A stretch of DNA of 64,000 nt from Paracoccus haematequi. Its GTDB lineage: Bacteria > Pseudomonadota > Alphaproteobacteria > Rhodobacterales > Rhodobacteraceae. Within the stretch, counting starts at the first letter, position 1; the number at the start of each line of letters is the position of its first letter. Shown here in pieces: positions 1-8,370 of the stretch. Where the stretch lies: assembly GCF_900631945.1 (NCBI RefSeq), contig NZ_UZWE01000046.1:1-64000 (forward strand). The letters are read 5' to 3'. The position numbers were made by a program, and so were the translations under genes. A model generated the notes under the pieces. It searched no databases, was not told the origin of the DNA, and saw only the letters and a program-made list of their open reading frames with translations.

Positions 1-2
1 TC

Positions 3-86
3 GACGCGCTCCGAGACATCTGCGGAATGTTCACGCCCGCTGAGTGCTGGAACTACTTTCAGGCAGCTGGCTATGTCGCAGGTTAA
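3..86 (+). mobile_element. IS630-family transposase, C-terminal end only
   Basis: The window opens inside an open frame that reads to a TAA at 84-86. Its last 27 residues include FTPAECWNYF followed by AAGY, which resembles the usual end of IS630-family transposases (a conserved F-P-E-x-x-N-Y-F...AGY tail). Most of the gene and the left end of the element lie upstream of the window, so I cannot tell whether the element is intact. The 184 bases that follow, up to 270, hold no gene and should contain the right terminal repeat, which cannot be identified without the left one. The family call rests on a short segment. Confidence 0.55.
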
Positions 87-270
87 TCCCGAAACGCTTT
101 AGGGCTGTCCGAAAGGTCGGTCTACAGGGCTCTGAGGGGCTGAGAGAATCAACCAGAGGGATGGCGTAGCGATGACTTCCGCTGTCCCTTTTTGCTGGAC
201 CAGAAGCCCGATAGACTGTTGATGTGCAGCGCTTCCATTCTGCCTTTCTAAGATAATCGAAGTCACCGAC

Positions 271-1629
271 ATGCTGGATAGTTATCTAACGACCGAGGCC
301 ACTAAAGACCATCTGGTGGCTGCCCGAATGGCGACCCTCATGCATGAGGCCAAGAGCGACTATGCAGTAGCTTTCCGCAATGTCGTCCTTTCTGAATTGA
401 ATCAGTCTAAGGCAGAAAGAGACCTTGCGGCGGGCAAGAGGGCCAGAAGGCCGCAGGTCAAGGAGCTTCAGTCCCATTGCGATACTCTGGACGCGATCCT
501 TGCTGATCTGATCCTGGCGTCCGGTCATAGAGAAGCGCTGGGCTATTGCTACCGGAGCGCCAACCGCCAAGCCTTCAGCAGTTCCGGGACCAAGGCAACC
601 TCAAGGGTCTATGACTGGCAAATGGATAGCCTTGAAGCCCTGGGGCTGGTTGATCGCAAGAAGGGCTATAAAGCCATTGAGGACTTTGAGGGTCCCATTG
701 AAGACTATCGCCGGGCTACGCGGATCAGGGCCACACCGGCATTGGTTGAGCACGCGCAGCGCCACGGCATCACACATGACAACATCAATGATCATTACAT
801 CAAGCGCAAAGCCAAGCTGTCCGCCCCTTTGGAACTGCGGGCTGGAAAGCAAAGCGACCAGCGGGGCCGCATTCTATCTTGTCCAAGCACAGCCAAGGCC
901 ACAGAGCTGAGGCAACAAGTGGAACGGATCAATGCCATTTATGCCCGTCATAGCTTTGCGGGGATGCCGGAGCCGGTCGTGCGTCGCACCTTCAACTGCG
1001 CCGACAGCGAAGGCTTCGACTTCAATAAAGGTGGTCGTCTTTGGGGCGACTTCCAGAACATGAGCCCTGAGGCGCGGAAGAATATCCGCATTAATGGGCA
1101 GCCTGTCGTTGAGCTGGACTTGAAGGCGTCGCAGTTGACGATCCTGTATGCCATCACGAAGACACGGATGCCGGATGGCGACCCTTACCATATAGACGGG
1201 ATGCCAAGATCAGTAGTAAAGGCCATTGTAACGGCGATGATTGGTCTTGGGCATAACAACATCACGCGCTGGCCCACTGAGAGCAAAAAGCGCCTCATGG
1301 ATGAACTTGGGGGCGAACAGCCAATGACCTCCAAGACCTTCGGGAAGGTCTATCCGATCACGGCGACAGCAGCGAAGGTGTTGAAGCGCCATCCGGTCCT
1401 GTATCATCTGTCACCGGGAAAGCTGGACTGGGCCGACCTTCAGTTCATCGAAAGCGAAGTGCTGATCTCGGCCATCCTTCAGCTTGGCGAAGACTGCGAC
1501 ATTCCGGCTTTGCCCCTCCATGACAGCATCATCGTCCCGAAGAAAGACACGGCAATTGGGCGCATGTGCCTGTCTGGAGCATTCAACAGGAAGCTCAGAC
1601 GCAATCCGCAGATCGAGATGAAGGAATGA
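271..1629 (+). CDS. Family A DNA polymerase-like palm/fingers protein, unknown function
   Basis: No annotated family is recognised over the full length, but three spaced motifs match family A polymerases. Motif A is ELDLKASQL with the metal-binding-type Asp at D283 and a polar S-Q at 287-288. Motif B is R313-x3-K317 followed by a G325/G327 turn, as in the O-helix RxxxK. Motif C is LPLHDS with H417-D418. The order and spacing (about 30 and 100 residues) fit a reduced palm/fingers. The first 270 residues are charged and helical-looking, with no exonuclease motif seen. The gene sits in low-GC accessory DNA between a transposase remnant and a restriction module, so a plasmid, phage or element replication protein is plausible. 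Function is inferred from motifs only. Confidence 0.6.
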   Translation: MLDSYLTTEATKDHLVAARMATLMHEAKSDYAVAFRNVVLSELNQSKAERDLAAGKRARRPQVKELQSHCDTLDAILADLILASGHREALGYCYRSANRQAFSSSGTKATSRVYDWQMDSLEALGLVDRKKGYKAIEDFEGPIEDYRRATRIRATPALVEHAQRHGITHDNINDHYIKRKAKLSAPLELRAGKQSDQRGRILSCPSTAKATELRQQVERINAIYARHSFAGMPEPVVRRTFNCADSEGFDFNKGGRLWGDFQNMSPEARKNIRINGQPVVELDLKASQLTILYAITKTRMPDGDPYHIDGMPRSVVKAIVTAMIGLGHNNITRWPTESKKRLMDELGGEQPMTSKTFGKVYPITATAAKVLKRHPVLYHLSPGKLDWADLQFIESEVLISAILQLGEDCDIPALPLHDSIIVPKKDTAIGRMCLSGAFNRKLRRNPQIEMKE

Positions 1630-1999
1630 AAGAGGGTGGATGGCATGGCCTTGGATCAATAGGGATGGTTTGTTGATGGATGGCAGCGGCAATCACATGA
1701 CCCCTGGAGGAGCTTAGAGGAACCTAGGGCATTACCGTGAACACTAATGACAGCATGGCCCGGCCTCTTGGGAGGCTTCCAATCTTAGCTTATTGGGGAG
1801 CGGACTTCGCTCTGGCTCCGGCGGCGGGCGCTGGGTCGTTTCTAAGCCAAGACAGATAACGTTGCAGTTAGGGGCCTCTGAGGTTGCAAGTTGTAGCATA
1901 CAAGAACCGTGCGTAGCCAGACCTCGTTGACAGGAGCGTTCATGGCCCAATCAGGTCCTCGCTGCCGCAAAGCGTATACCTGTGTGGCCCCTTCCTGTT
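1630..1999. other. Intergenic stretch without a recognisable gene
   Basis: These 370 bases lie between the convergent polymerase-like gene and the HEPN-like gene. Short frames exist on the minus strand but have no ribosome-binding site or recognisable composition. I see no clear hairpin followed by a T run, no repeat and no second transposase fragment. Confidence 0.5.
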
Positions 2000-2800
2000 T
2001 TACTGAATGCGATGTAGGAAGCACATGACAATCCGATAGGCGGGCTCATAACAGCCCATCACCTGTTCATCGGGATCAACTTCTCCATGAAGCAGAGCGT
2101 TGCGCATGGCGTAGAGCGTTTCGACTAACCCGGCCAACAACTCTTCGGCTGTGCATTGGAACTGCATGGTTGAAATATCCAATGCAGGGCCGCCGCCTCC
2201 TTGAACAAGGTCTGTCATAGGGCGCGGGTTGCAGGCGTCGTAGAACTGGCGAAGTGTTGTGCGCTGCGGGTCTGACAGGTTGTTGATGAACTCGGGCAGG
2301 GCGTAAACCTCGTTCGGGTCATAGCGCTCCTGCACATGAGTTAGTTTCACTAGTCCTGTGCGGATCGAGGTTACCGTGACTTCGTAGTTGCCGCCCAGCA
2401 CCTTGCGTGCGGCATAGCGTTGCCCGTTCCTCTCTTGTTGGTCACGCTGCCAGTTCACCGGCGGATTGATGCAAACTTCGCGGAGCGACACCCGCTCGCG
2501 CCGTCCCTTAGGCGTTACTTCTAAGTGGATGGCGTCTAACTTCTGCTGTAAGTCGCAAATCGCCAGCTTTAACCGCTCCGCTTCCGCCGTGCCGTTCTCG
2601 TTCGCAAGGAGTGGTAGAACGTGGCGGCGCAGGCGGCTGTTGTGGTGGCGAATGGCGAAGTCAAGCATGGCACGCTCAGTCGCTTGCCCGCTGTCATGGC
2701 GATACCACGCATTGAAAGCGGCCCACGCCTTCACGAAGGGACCAATATAGTCGATGTTGGCGCGGCCCATCCAGTCCAGTGCGTGTGGCGGCAGGGCCAT
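2000..2800 (-). CDS. HEPN-like protein attached to a restriction-modification operon
   Basis: This 266-residue protein has no catalytic domain I can name with certainty. Its C-terminal helix contains R233-N-A-L-L-H238-G, which fits the Rx4-6H signature of HEPN ribonuclease/toxin domains. The N-terminal part (residues 23-45) has a W-x2-FN-x-WY pattern that I associate with HEPN-like proteins beside type I specificity genes. Its ATG shares one base with the stop of the upstream specificity gene (TGATG), so translation is coupled and the protein probably belongs to the same system. It could be an RNase effector, a toxin partner or a structural subunit. Confidence 0.55.
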   Translation of the reverse strand: MALPPHALDWMGRANIDYIGPFVKAWAAFNAWYRHDSGQATERAMLDFAIRHHNSRLRRHVLPLLANENGTAEAERLKLAICDLQQKLDAIHLEVTPKGRRERVSLREVCINPPVNWQRDQQERNGQRYAARKVLGGNYEVTVTSIRTGLVKLTHVQERYDPNEVYALPEFINNLSDPQRTTLRQFYDACNPRPMTDLVQGGGGPALDISTMQFQCTAEELLAGLVETLYAMRNALLHGEVDPDEQVMGCYEPAYRIVMCFLHRIQ

Positions 2801-4212
2801 CAGGCTGCCCCTTCTACGGCGTCTAAGAAGCCCAATGCGGTGGCTTCGCCATCTTCAATGGCGATCTCCACTGCGTGCTTAGCGGCTTCGAGAAGGTCGT
2901 GGGCACAACGCTCTTGCTTAAAAGCGGACAGCACAGCATGGCGAACACTTGCCTGCACATGGTCAGGCGCATCCCAGAACACAATCTTTGCGATATCATT
3001 CGGATATAGTTCAATCTGCCCCGAGGACCCCTTAATGTGACGCTCGATTTGAAGCTGGCCAAGTAGGCTGTTCAAGAATACGGCAAGATAGATCGGATCG
3101 ACGCGGGAGGTGCGTAGGACAGTCACATGATTGTCTGGCAGGGCCTTCTGTTCATGTAGGAATGCCGCTGTGCGCCCAATGGTGCCTACCCCTGTTCCGT
3201 TGACCAAAACATCCCCCTTTTTAATGACCACAGGCGAGCCTGCCTCAATGGCCCGGCGGTTATCATCACCAAGGAGCACCTTGTTGGTGCGGACGTGCTT
3301 AGAGTTGATTACGGGCAACCCGTCAGTGTCGTAGTTCGGTTGTCGCCCACGACTATTGATCTCGAGAATCGTGCCCAGTTTGACAGCCCCACCAGTTGCC
3401 AGAAGTCGCTGTTCGACCTCCTCGAACAATGGGCGGAAATACTGTGCATCCCAACGCCCTGCGGCGAAGACGTCGCTGGCGCGGGCGGTGTAGCTGAGCA
3501 GCTCCAGCGGCGTCCAGTCCGCCAGCCCAAGCGCAGCAAGCAGGGCTTCTTCGGCCTTACAGAAAAAATGGCTAACCGCTTCGTTGGCCTCATATGCTGC
3601 TTTGGCCAGAGCTCCTATTCGCTTCTCAAGTTGGCTCGAAAAGCGTGGGACCTGAATGCGCTCGATCATCCAGAGGAAGATGTGCTGTTGAATGCTGCCA
3701 ACTGGCAGTCTGTTTACCTGTATTTGTCCAAAAGACGAGGAGAGGAACGATGCAAGATAGAATGGACAGATTGTATGGGGGATTATCTTTGCAATATCTT
3801 GGTTCGAATTTATTGGGTAGTGCCAGCTATCAAGTGCAACGGCTACGCTGCCTACACTTCCGGACATGGATAACAGGACCATACCGGGTGTTACTTCGGA
3901 TTTATGCAAAAGCTCATGCGCATCCGGGGAGATACGAAGCACGTCAGCAAAGTTTATGAAGTTTCCCGCGAAGTTCGTTCCGCGAAGAAAGGGTATACCC
4001 TCATCCTTATACTCGAATTCGTTCGTCAGCGCGTATGCACCAAAACTCCGAACATCGGATGCGACTTCGCGCACCTGTTGCGGGTTCCGGGTAGCAACTA
4101 GGGCATCCGCCGCAAGGGCAGTTCTGGAGAAGTAAGCGCTATCTATCCTAATATCGCGATTATCACTCTTGACGGTCGAGAATGGTAGTATCGAGGCTTG
4201 CAGCCCCTCCAA
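2800..4212 (-). CDS. hsdS: Type I-like restriction-modification specificity subunit
   Basis: The 470-residue protein has two repeated halves, as in HsdS. Each half has a target-recognition domain with a G-x-P(F/V)-x-(R/N) segment: IPFLRGTNF near 70 and LPVINSKHV near 305. Each then has a GSVGSVAVA or GVGTIGRTA strand and a helix that would form the conserved coiled-coil spacer. It would direct the adjacent methylase to a bipartite DNA site. It starts 8 bases after the methylase stop and overlaps the HEPN-like gene downstream, so the three genes form one operon. The target site cannot be read from sequence. Confidence 0.85.
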   Translation of the reverse strand: MEGLQASILPFSTVKSDNRDIRIDSAYFSRTALAADALVATRNPQQVREVASDVRSFGAYALTNEFEYKDEGIPFLRGTNFAGNFINFADVLRISPDAHELLHKSEVTPGMVLLSMSGSVGSVAVALDSWHYPINSNQDIAKIIPHTICPFYLASFLSSSFGQIQVNRLPVGSIQQHIFLWMIERIQVPRFSSQLEKRIGALAKAAYEANEAVSHFFCKAEEALLAALGLADWTPLELLSYTARASDVFAAGRWDAQYFRPLFEEVEQRLLATGGAVKLGTILEINSRGRQPNYDTDGLPVINSKHVRTNKVLLGDDNRRAIEAGSPVVIKKGDVLVNGTGVGTIGRTAAFLHEQKALPDNHVTVLRTSRVDPIYLAVFLNSLLGQLQIERHIKGSSGQIELYPNDIAKIVFWDAPDHVQASVRHAVLSAFKQERCAHDLLEAAKHAVEIAIEDGEATALGFLDAVEGAA

Positions 4213-4220
4213 CAGCGCAC

Positions 4221-6248
4221 TCAGGCGGTTACTGTCGGAGGGGCGGGTCGAAAAAAACTAAACTGCTCCTGTGCCGCAAATTCGTGGAAGGCTTCGGCTA
4301 TTCCATCACTCGTCAGCCCTTCGTGATTGTATAGGTCGTGGGAGACAATAAAGTGCCCGTGCGTATCGCGCATCAGAGTTCCATCGTCTCGGCGCACATA
4401 GACCTTTTCGCCGGAATTGTTGACGCTTTCCACCTGCTGCGTGGTGAAGAAGATGTTGTAGTCCTCGACCTTGCGGCATAGCGGCCCAGCAGCGGGGTTG
4501 TCGTTCCACTTTTGAACTAACAGCACGCTAGTCTTGGTTCCGGTGTGCGGCTTGAAGGTGTTTGGGTGCAGCCCAACTACGGCTAGGATGCGGCAGCGTT
4601 CCATGATGAACTCGCGCACCCTCTGGTCAGACGAGTTGTTGAACCGTCCCTGTGGCAGCACCACGGCCATGCGTCCACCCGGTTTCAGGAAGTCCAGATT
4701 GCGTTCGATGAACAGCAGATCACGTCCCACGGCGCGTTCCAGCTTGCCGTCCTTTTTGTGAGCCAGGTCATACGGAGACAGCATGTCGGACTGCTTGATG
4801 TCACCCGCGAAAGGTGGGTTGGCCATCAGCACGTCGAAGCCGAATTGGCGATAGTCGGCTTGCTTCGTGTTGGCGCGCAGCTTACGCAACCGCCGCCAGC
4901 CGTCTCCGTAGGTGTCTGCCCATTCGTCTTGCTTTACCGTCTCGTCCCATTTGGTCCAGTCGAGGGTGTTCAAGTGCAGCACGTTTGTTTCACCGTCGCC
5001 TGCAATCAAGTTAAGGCATCGGGCGACGCGGACGGACTTTTCGTCGAAATCTATGGCAAACACCTTGTTGCGCACATAATCTTCACAGCGTGGTGGCTTC
5101 TGGTCCATCGTGAAGAGATGGCTTTCCTGTAGCCCCAAGTCTGCAATGATATTGCGCCAGACATGAAACATGGTGTGCACGGTAAAGCCCGCTGACCCGC
5201 AGGCGGTGTCAATCACCGTTTCATGCTCCTGCGGGTTAAGCATCTTAACGCACATGTCGATTACCCAGCGCGGGGTGAAATACTGACCCTTTTCACCCTT
5301 GGACGACTTGTTGACGAGGTATTCAAAGGCGTCGTCGATTACGTCGAGATTCGAGTTGAACAGCTTCCACTCTTCCAGCGATCCGACGCAGACTTGAAGA
5401 TGATCGGGCGAGAGACGGATGCGTTCGTCGTCGAGAAAAACACCCGGCCACTTCTTCTTTGCTTCGTCAAACAAGTCCTGAATGGCGCGCTTGAGTTGCG
5501 CAGCCGTGTTTGTGTTGCGAAAACGTAGGAATGGGTGCTGGCCCCGGTGCGTAGCCATTTCGTCATAGAGTTTCGTAAAGATGAGCTTGAACACCTCTTC
5601 GAAAACATCAACCCCGGCATTCGCCAGAACTTCGTTTTCCATGTCCACGATCAACTCACGCAGGGAGCGAGCTTTTGAGCCTTCGCGTTCCCGTTCATTC
5701 TCTTTGTCAATAAGAGTCTGAATAGTCCAAGGTTGATCGACAACGTCTTCAATAGTTTGGGTTGCGCGTGGCAGGTAGTGGATCGGGACAAAGTAATTTG
5801 GATTCTTACGGTGCCAAACTTCGGCTAGAATGCCGTTGCTCCAGACCGCTAAGGGTGCGCCCGTCGCGTGAGTATAGGAACGCAGTTGCTCCTTTCCATC
5901 CCGAAGTTTGGGCTGCTTCACCTCAATGATAATGTAGGGAACGGTCGGGCGATCTGCGTCGAATACAACAATATCGGCGCGCTTTGAACTGTCGCGCCCA
6001 AACGTAATCGGATACTCAACTTGAATACGCGAGGCAGGATAGCCAAGCTGTTCTATCAGTCGGGCCAGCCAAAGCTGTCTAGTGCGTTCCTCGGGCTTAA
6101 GTTGCACCTCCTTATTGCGAACGAGGCAATTAGCATAAACGACAGACTTGCCCTTCACGTCCCGCTCGAAAGCCCGGTCGTCGAGTGTCCGGTTCTCCTC
6201 TTCAGAGAAAAGAACGAATTGGCTGAATTCATTAGTCATTTTGTTCAT
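4221..6248 (-). CDS. Fused HsdR_N-type nuclease and N6-adenine DNA methylase
   Basis: This 675-residue protein combines two activities. Residues about 50-140 look like the HsdR N-terminal nuclease fold: RADIVVFD with D92, then IIIEVKQPK with E109 and K111, forming a PD-(D/E)xK triad. Residues about 310-560 form an N6_Mtase domain with the SAM-binding motif DTACGSAGF (D347) and the catalytic NPPF (N477-F480). No helicase/translocase motor is present in this protein or in its operon. A cutting-plus-methylating subunit paired with a separate S subunit resembles type IIB enzymes such as BcgI. A methylase with an inactive nuclease-like domain is the alternative. The ATG at 6248 follows a GGGGCGAG stretch; an in-frame ATG at 6239 is also possible. 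Confidence 0.8.
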   Translation of the reverse strand: MNKMTNEFSQFVLFSEEENRTLDDRAFERDVKGKSVVYANCLVRNKEVQLKPEERTRQLWLARLIEQLGYPASRIQVEYPITFGRDSSKRADIVVFDADRPTVPYIIIEVKQPKLRDGKEQLRSYTHATGAPLAVWSNGILAEVWHRKNPNYFVPIHYLPRATQTIEDVVDQPWTIQTLIDKENEREREGSKARSLRELIVDMENEVLANAGVDVFEEVFKLIFTKLYDEMATHRGQHPFLRFRNTNTAAQLKRAIQDLFDEAKKKWPGVFLDDERIRLSPDHLQVCVGSLEEWKLFNSNLDVIDDAFEYLVNKSSKGEKGQYFTPRWVIDMCVKMLNPQEHETVIDTACGSAGFTVHTMFHVWRNIIADLGLQESHLFTMDQKPPRCEDYVRNKVFAIDFDEKSVRVARCLNLIAGDGETNVLHLNTLDWTKWDETVKQDEWADTYGDGWRRLRKLRANTKQADYRQFGFDVLMANPPFAGDIKQSDMLSPYDLAHKKDGKLERAVGRDLLFIERNLDFLKPGGRMAVVLPQGRFNNSSDQRVREFIMERCRILAVVGLHPNTFKPHTGTKTSVLLVQKWNDNPAAGPLCRKVEDYNIFFTTQQVESVNNSGEKVYVRRDDGTLMRDTHGHFIVSHDLYNHEGLTSDGIAEAFHEFAAQEQFSFFRPAPPTVTA

Positions 6249-6297
6249 GTAGCTCGCCCCAGTCCTTCATCGCGTGCTCAACTTCCTGAGCTGTCAC
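6232..6297 (-). CDS. Possible 21-codon leader peptide upstream of the methylase
   Basis: A GTG-started frame of 21 codons begins about a dozen bases after AGGAGAG. It reads a hydrophilic peptide containing AMKDWGELHEQND and stops at TAA, 14 bases inside the methylase frame. Both candidate methylase start codons lie within it, so if translated it would couple to the methylase. It is below the size at which composition is informative and has no recognised relatives. Confidence 0.2.
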   Translation of the reverse strand: MTAQEVEHAMKDWGELHEQND

Positions 6298-6850
6298 GGA
6301 CGCTTTTTGTCTCTCCTACCCTTCCTAATGACTTGCGCACAAGCAGCAAGCGGCGCCACGAGCCTGTCTTGAGCATCAACACAAGTGCCAGTGCAGTTTC
6401 CTTTGCGCCTACCGAGCAAGGATCGTTAGCAAGGCGATGTTCTTGAACTGTGGAAGGCTACTGCACTCGGTCAATTCACAAGTTCGGGGTGTGGCTCGGT
6501 ATGCCCCCAAGCAGACCCGGCTCCGCCAGAACGACCTTGCATTCGGAAGCATCGGTCTTCACCCGCCGAAGGTCATGGCGCTTGATAATAGTGTGTGAAC
6601 GGCAGCATCTAGAACGACGTCTGACTTGCAGAGGCCGAAGACCTTCGCAAGTTGTGCCCCTGCATCCGAGAGCATGGCTCTCGCCCAGCGCCTTTGATGT
6701 TGGATTGGTGAAAGCCAACAACCCACAGCATCAGTTCGACTACCGGTCTTACTCAGTATGTGGACCATGTGTGGGGTAAACGTGTGGGGGAGGGACGCGC
6801 AGTCCCAAATTAAGGCAATCAGGTCAATAGGTTATAAACATGATTAAATT
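6298..6850. other. Island edge, no recognisable gene
   Basis: This stretch of about 550 bases lies between the restriction operon and tRNA-Ala. Open frames on both strands are short and unlike any family I recognise. The last 70 bases before the tRNA are AT-rich. The methylase operon promoter should lie at its left end. It may contain decayed integration genes, but I cannot demonstrate one. Confidence 0.45.
6769..6789 (+). repeat. Two direct GTGTGGGG copies near the tRNA-Ala 3' end
   Basis: GTGTGGGG occurs at 6769-6776 and again at 6782-6789, 13 bases apart and 62 bases from the 3' end of tRNA-Ala. Short direct repeats of this kind resemble arm-type binding sites of tyrosine recombinases beside tRNA attachment sites. 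No integrase gene is visible in the window, so the role is inferred. Confidence 0.35.
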
Positions 6851-6926
<76 letters not shown>

Positions 6927-7103
6927 ACCGGAGGTCCGCCGCGTCTTTCGATGTGGCGTGCGGGGTCTATAGGGGGGTGCGCAGCAGGGTGCAAGCGGAA
7001 AATTCCGGCGCCGGGAAAGATTGTCGCCCGACCTTCGGTCCCCCGGAAGGCGGCCGGATCAAGGGGCCTCGGGATCGCCGTGGCAAGGGGGCATGGGAGG
7101 GCA

Positions 7104-7179
<76 letters not shown>

Positions 7180-7236
7180 GCCGGGCCGGGTTCTAGCGGC
7201 TGGCGCAGGGCTTGGCCAGCGCGAACTTGGATGCGG

Positions 7237-8304
7237 TCAGCCGATGATCCCGGAACCGGCGAACAATGCGGGCAGATCGACGGTATCGTGGCGGTTCAGC
7301 GCGTCGGCGTGGTTGTTCAGGAAGGTGTCCGCCGCCACCTGCCCCGCCAGCTTCATCCGCGCCAGGAGGCCCGGCGCGGGCATCAGCTTGGAACGCGCGG
7401 AAAGGTCGGTCATCAACTCGTCGTCCAGGATCATGTGGATCAGCGGATTCTTCATCGCCCGGTTCTGCAAACGATCCTCGGCGAATAGGCGCTTGACGAA
7501 GTTGATCGCCCGCAGATCCGCCATCAGGGACGCGTTGAAGCTGACCTCGTTCACGCGGTCGGCGATCTGGGCGGGCGTGCGGGGAATGCCGTCCCGCAGC
7601 AGCGGGTTGATGTTCACGATCACGATGTCGCGGGGCAGTCGCGGATCATAGAGCGGGAACATCGCCGGATTGCCGGTGAAGCCCCCGTCCCAGAACGCTT
7701 CAAGATGGCCGGTATCGGGATCGCGGATCTCGACCGCGCGGAACAGGTTCGGCAGGCAGGCCGAGGCCATGACGGCATCGGGGGTGGCGGCCGCGCGGGT
7801 GAAGACCCGGATCCGGCCGGTGCGCACATTGGTGGCGGCGATGAACAGTTGCGGGCCACGGTCGTTGCTGAAATCGGGATAGGGCAGATCCCGCAGCACC
7901 GCCGCCAGCGGATTGACATAGAAGGGACCGTAGTCATAGGGGCTGAAGATCCGGGTCAGGTTCTCCAGCCAGGCCGCGGGGGAAAACAGTTCCGCCGCCC
8001 GCTCGGTCCCCTGGGGCACGGGAAAGACCGAATACATCCACCGGACCAGGCGGTTGTCGCTGCGCTGTCCGACCTGCGCCCACAGGTGATCCAGATTTTC
8101 CTGTGCCGCGATCCGCCCGGCGCGGCCCGCGCTGCGCGACAGCCCGCCTTTCAGCGCCGCGCCGTTCAGCGCCCCGGCCGAGGCGCCGCTGATCGCGTCG
8201 ATGGTCAGCCAGTCCTCGTCCAGCAGCCGGTCCAGGACGCCCCAGGAAAAGGCGCCATGCGCGCCGCCGCCCTGCAAGGCCAGGTTGATGTGCTTCTGTT
8301 CCAT
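7237..8304 (-). CDS. Patatin-like phospholipase
   Basis: The 355-residue protein has the patatin hydrolase signatures: the oxyanion loop GGGAHG (residues 12-17), the nucleophile elbow GASAG with Ser42, and the DGG motif with the catalytic Asp206. It would act as a cytoplasmic or membrane-associated acylhydrolase on phospholipids or polyhydroxyalkanoate-associated lipid; no signal peptide is seen. I start it at the ATG at 8304, which places the lipase motif directly at the N terminus. An upstream in-frame ATG at 8358 would add 18 unrelated residues close to the end of prfB. Confidence 0.85.
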   Translation of the reverse strand: MEQKHINLALQGGGAHGAFSWGVLDRLLDEDWLTIDAISGASAGALNGAALKGGLSRSAGRAGRIAAQENLDHLWAQVGQRSDNRLVRWMYSVFPVPQGTERAAELFSPAAWLENLTRIFSPYDYGPFYVNPLAAVLRDLPYPDFSNDRGPQLFIAATNVRTGRIRVFTRAAATPDAVMASACLPNLFRAVEIRDPDTGHLEAFWDGGFTGNPAMFPLYDPRLPRDIVIVNINPLLRDGIPRTPAQIADRVNEVSFNASLMADLRAINFVKRLFAEDRLQNRAMKNPLIHMILDDELMTDLSARSKLMPAPGLLARMKLAGQVAADTFLNNHADALNRHDTVDLPALFAGSGIIG

Positions 8305-8370
8305 CGCTGTCCCCGTCTTTTGCAGACGCAGCATAGCGGTGAAAGCGGCGCGGTCCATCCCGCGCGGGAA

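Noticed and set aside
6450..6779. Frames on both strands in the island edge that might be a decayed integrase
   Set aside because: No tyrosine or serine recombinase motif could be found in any frame.
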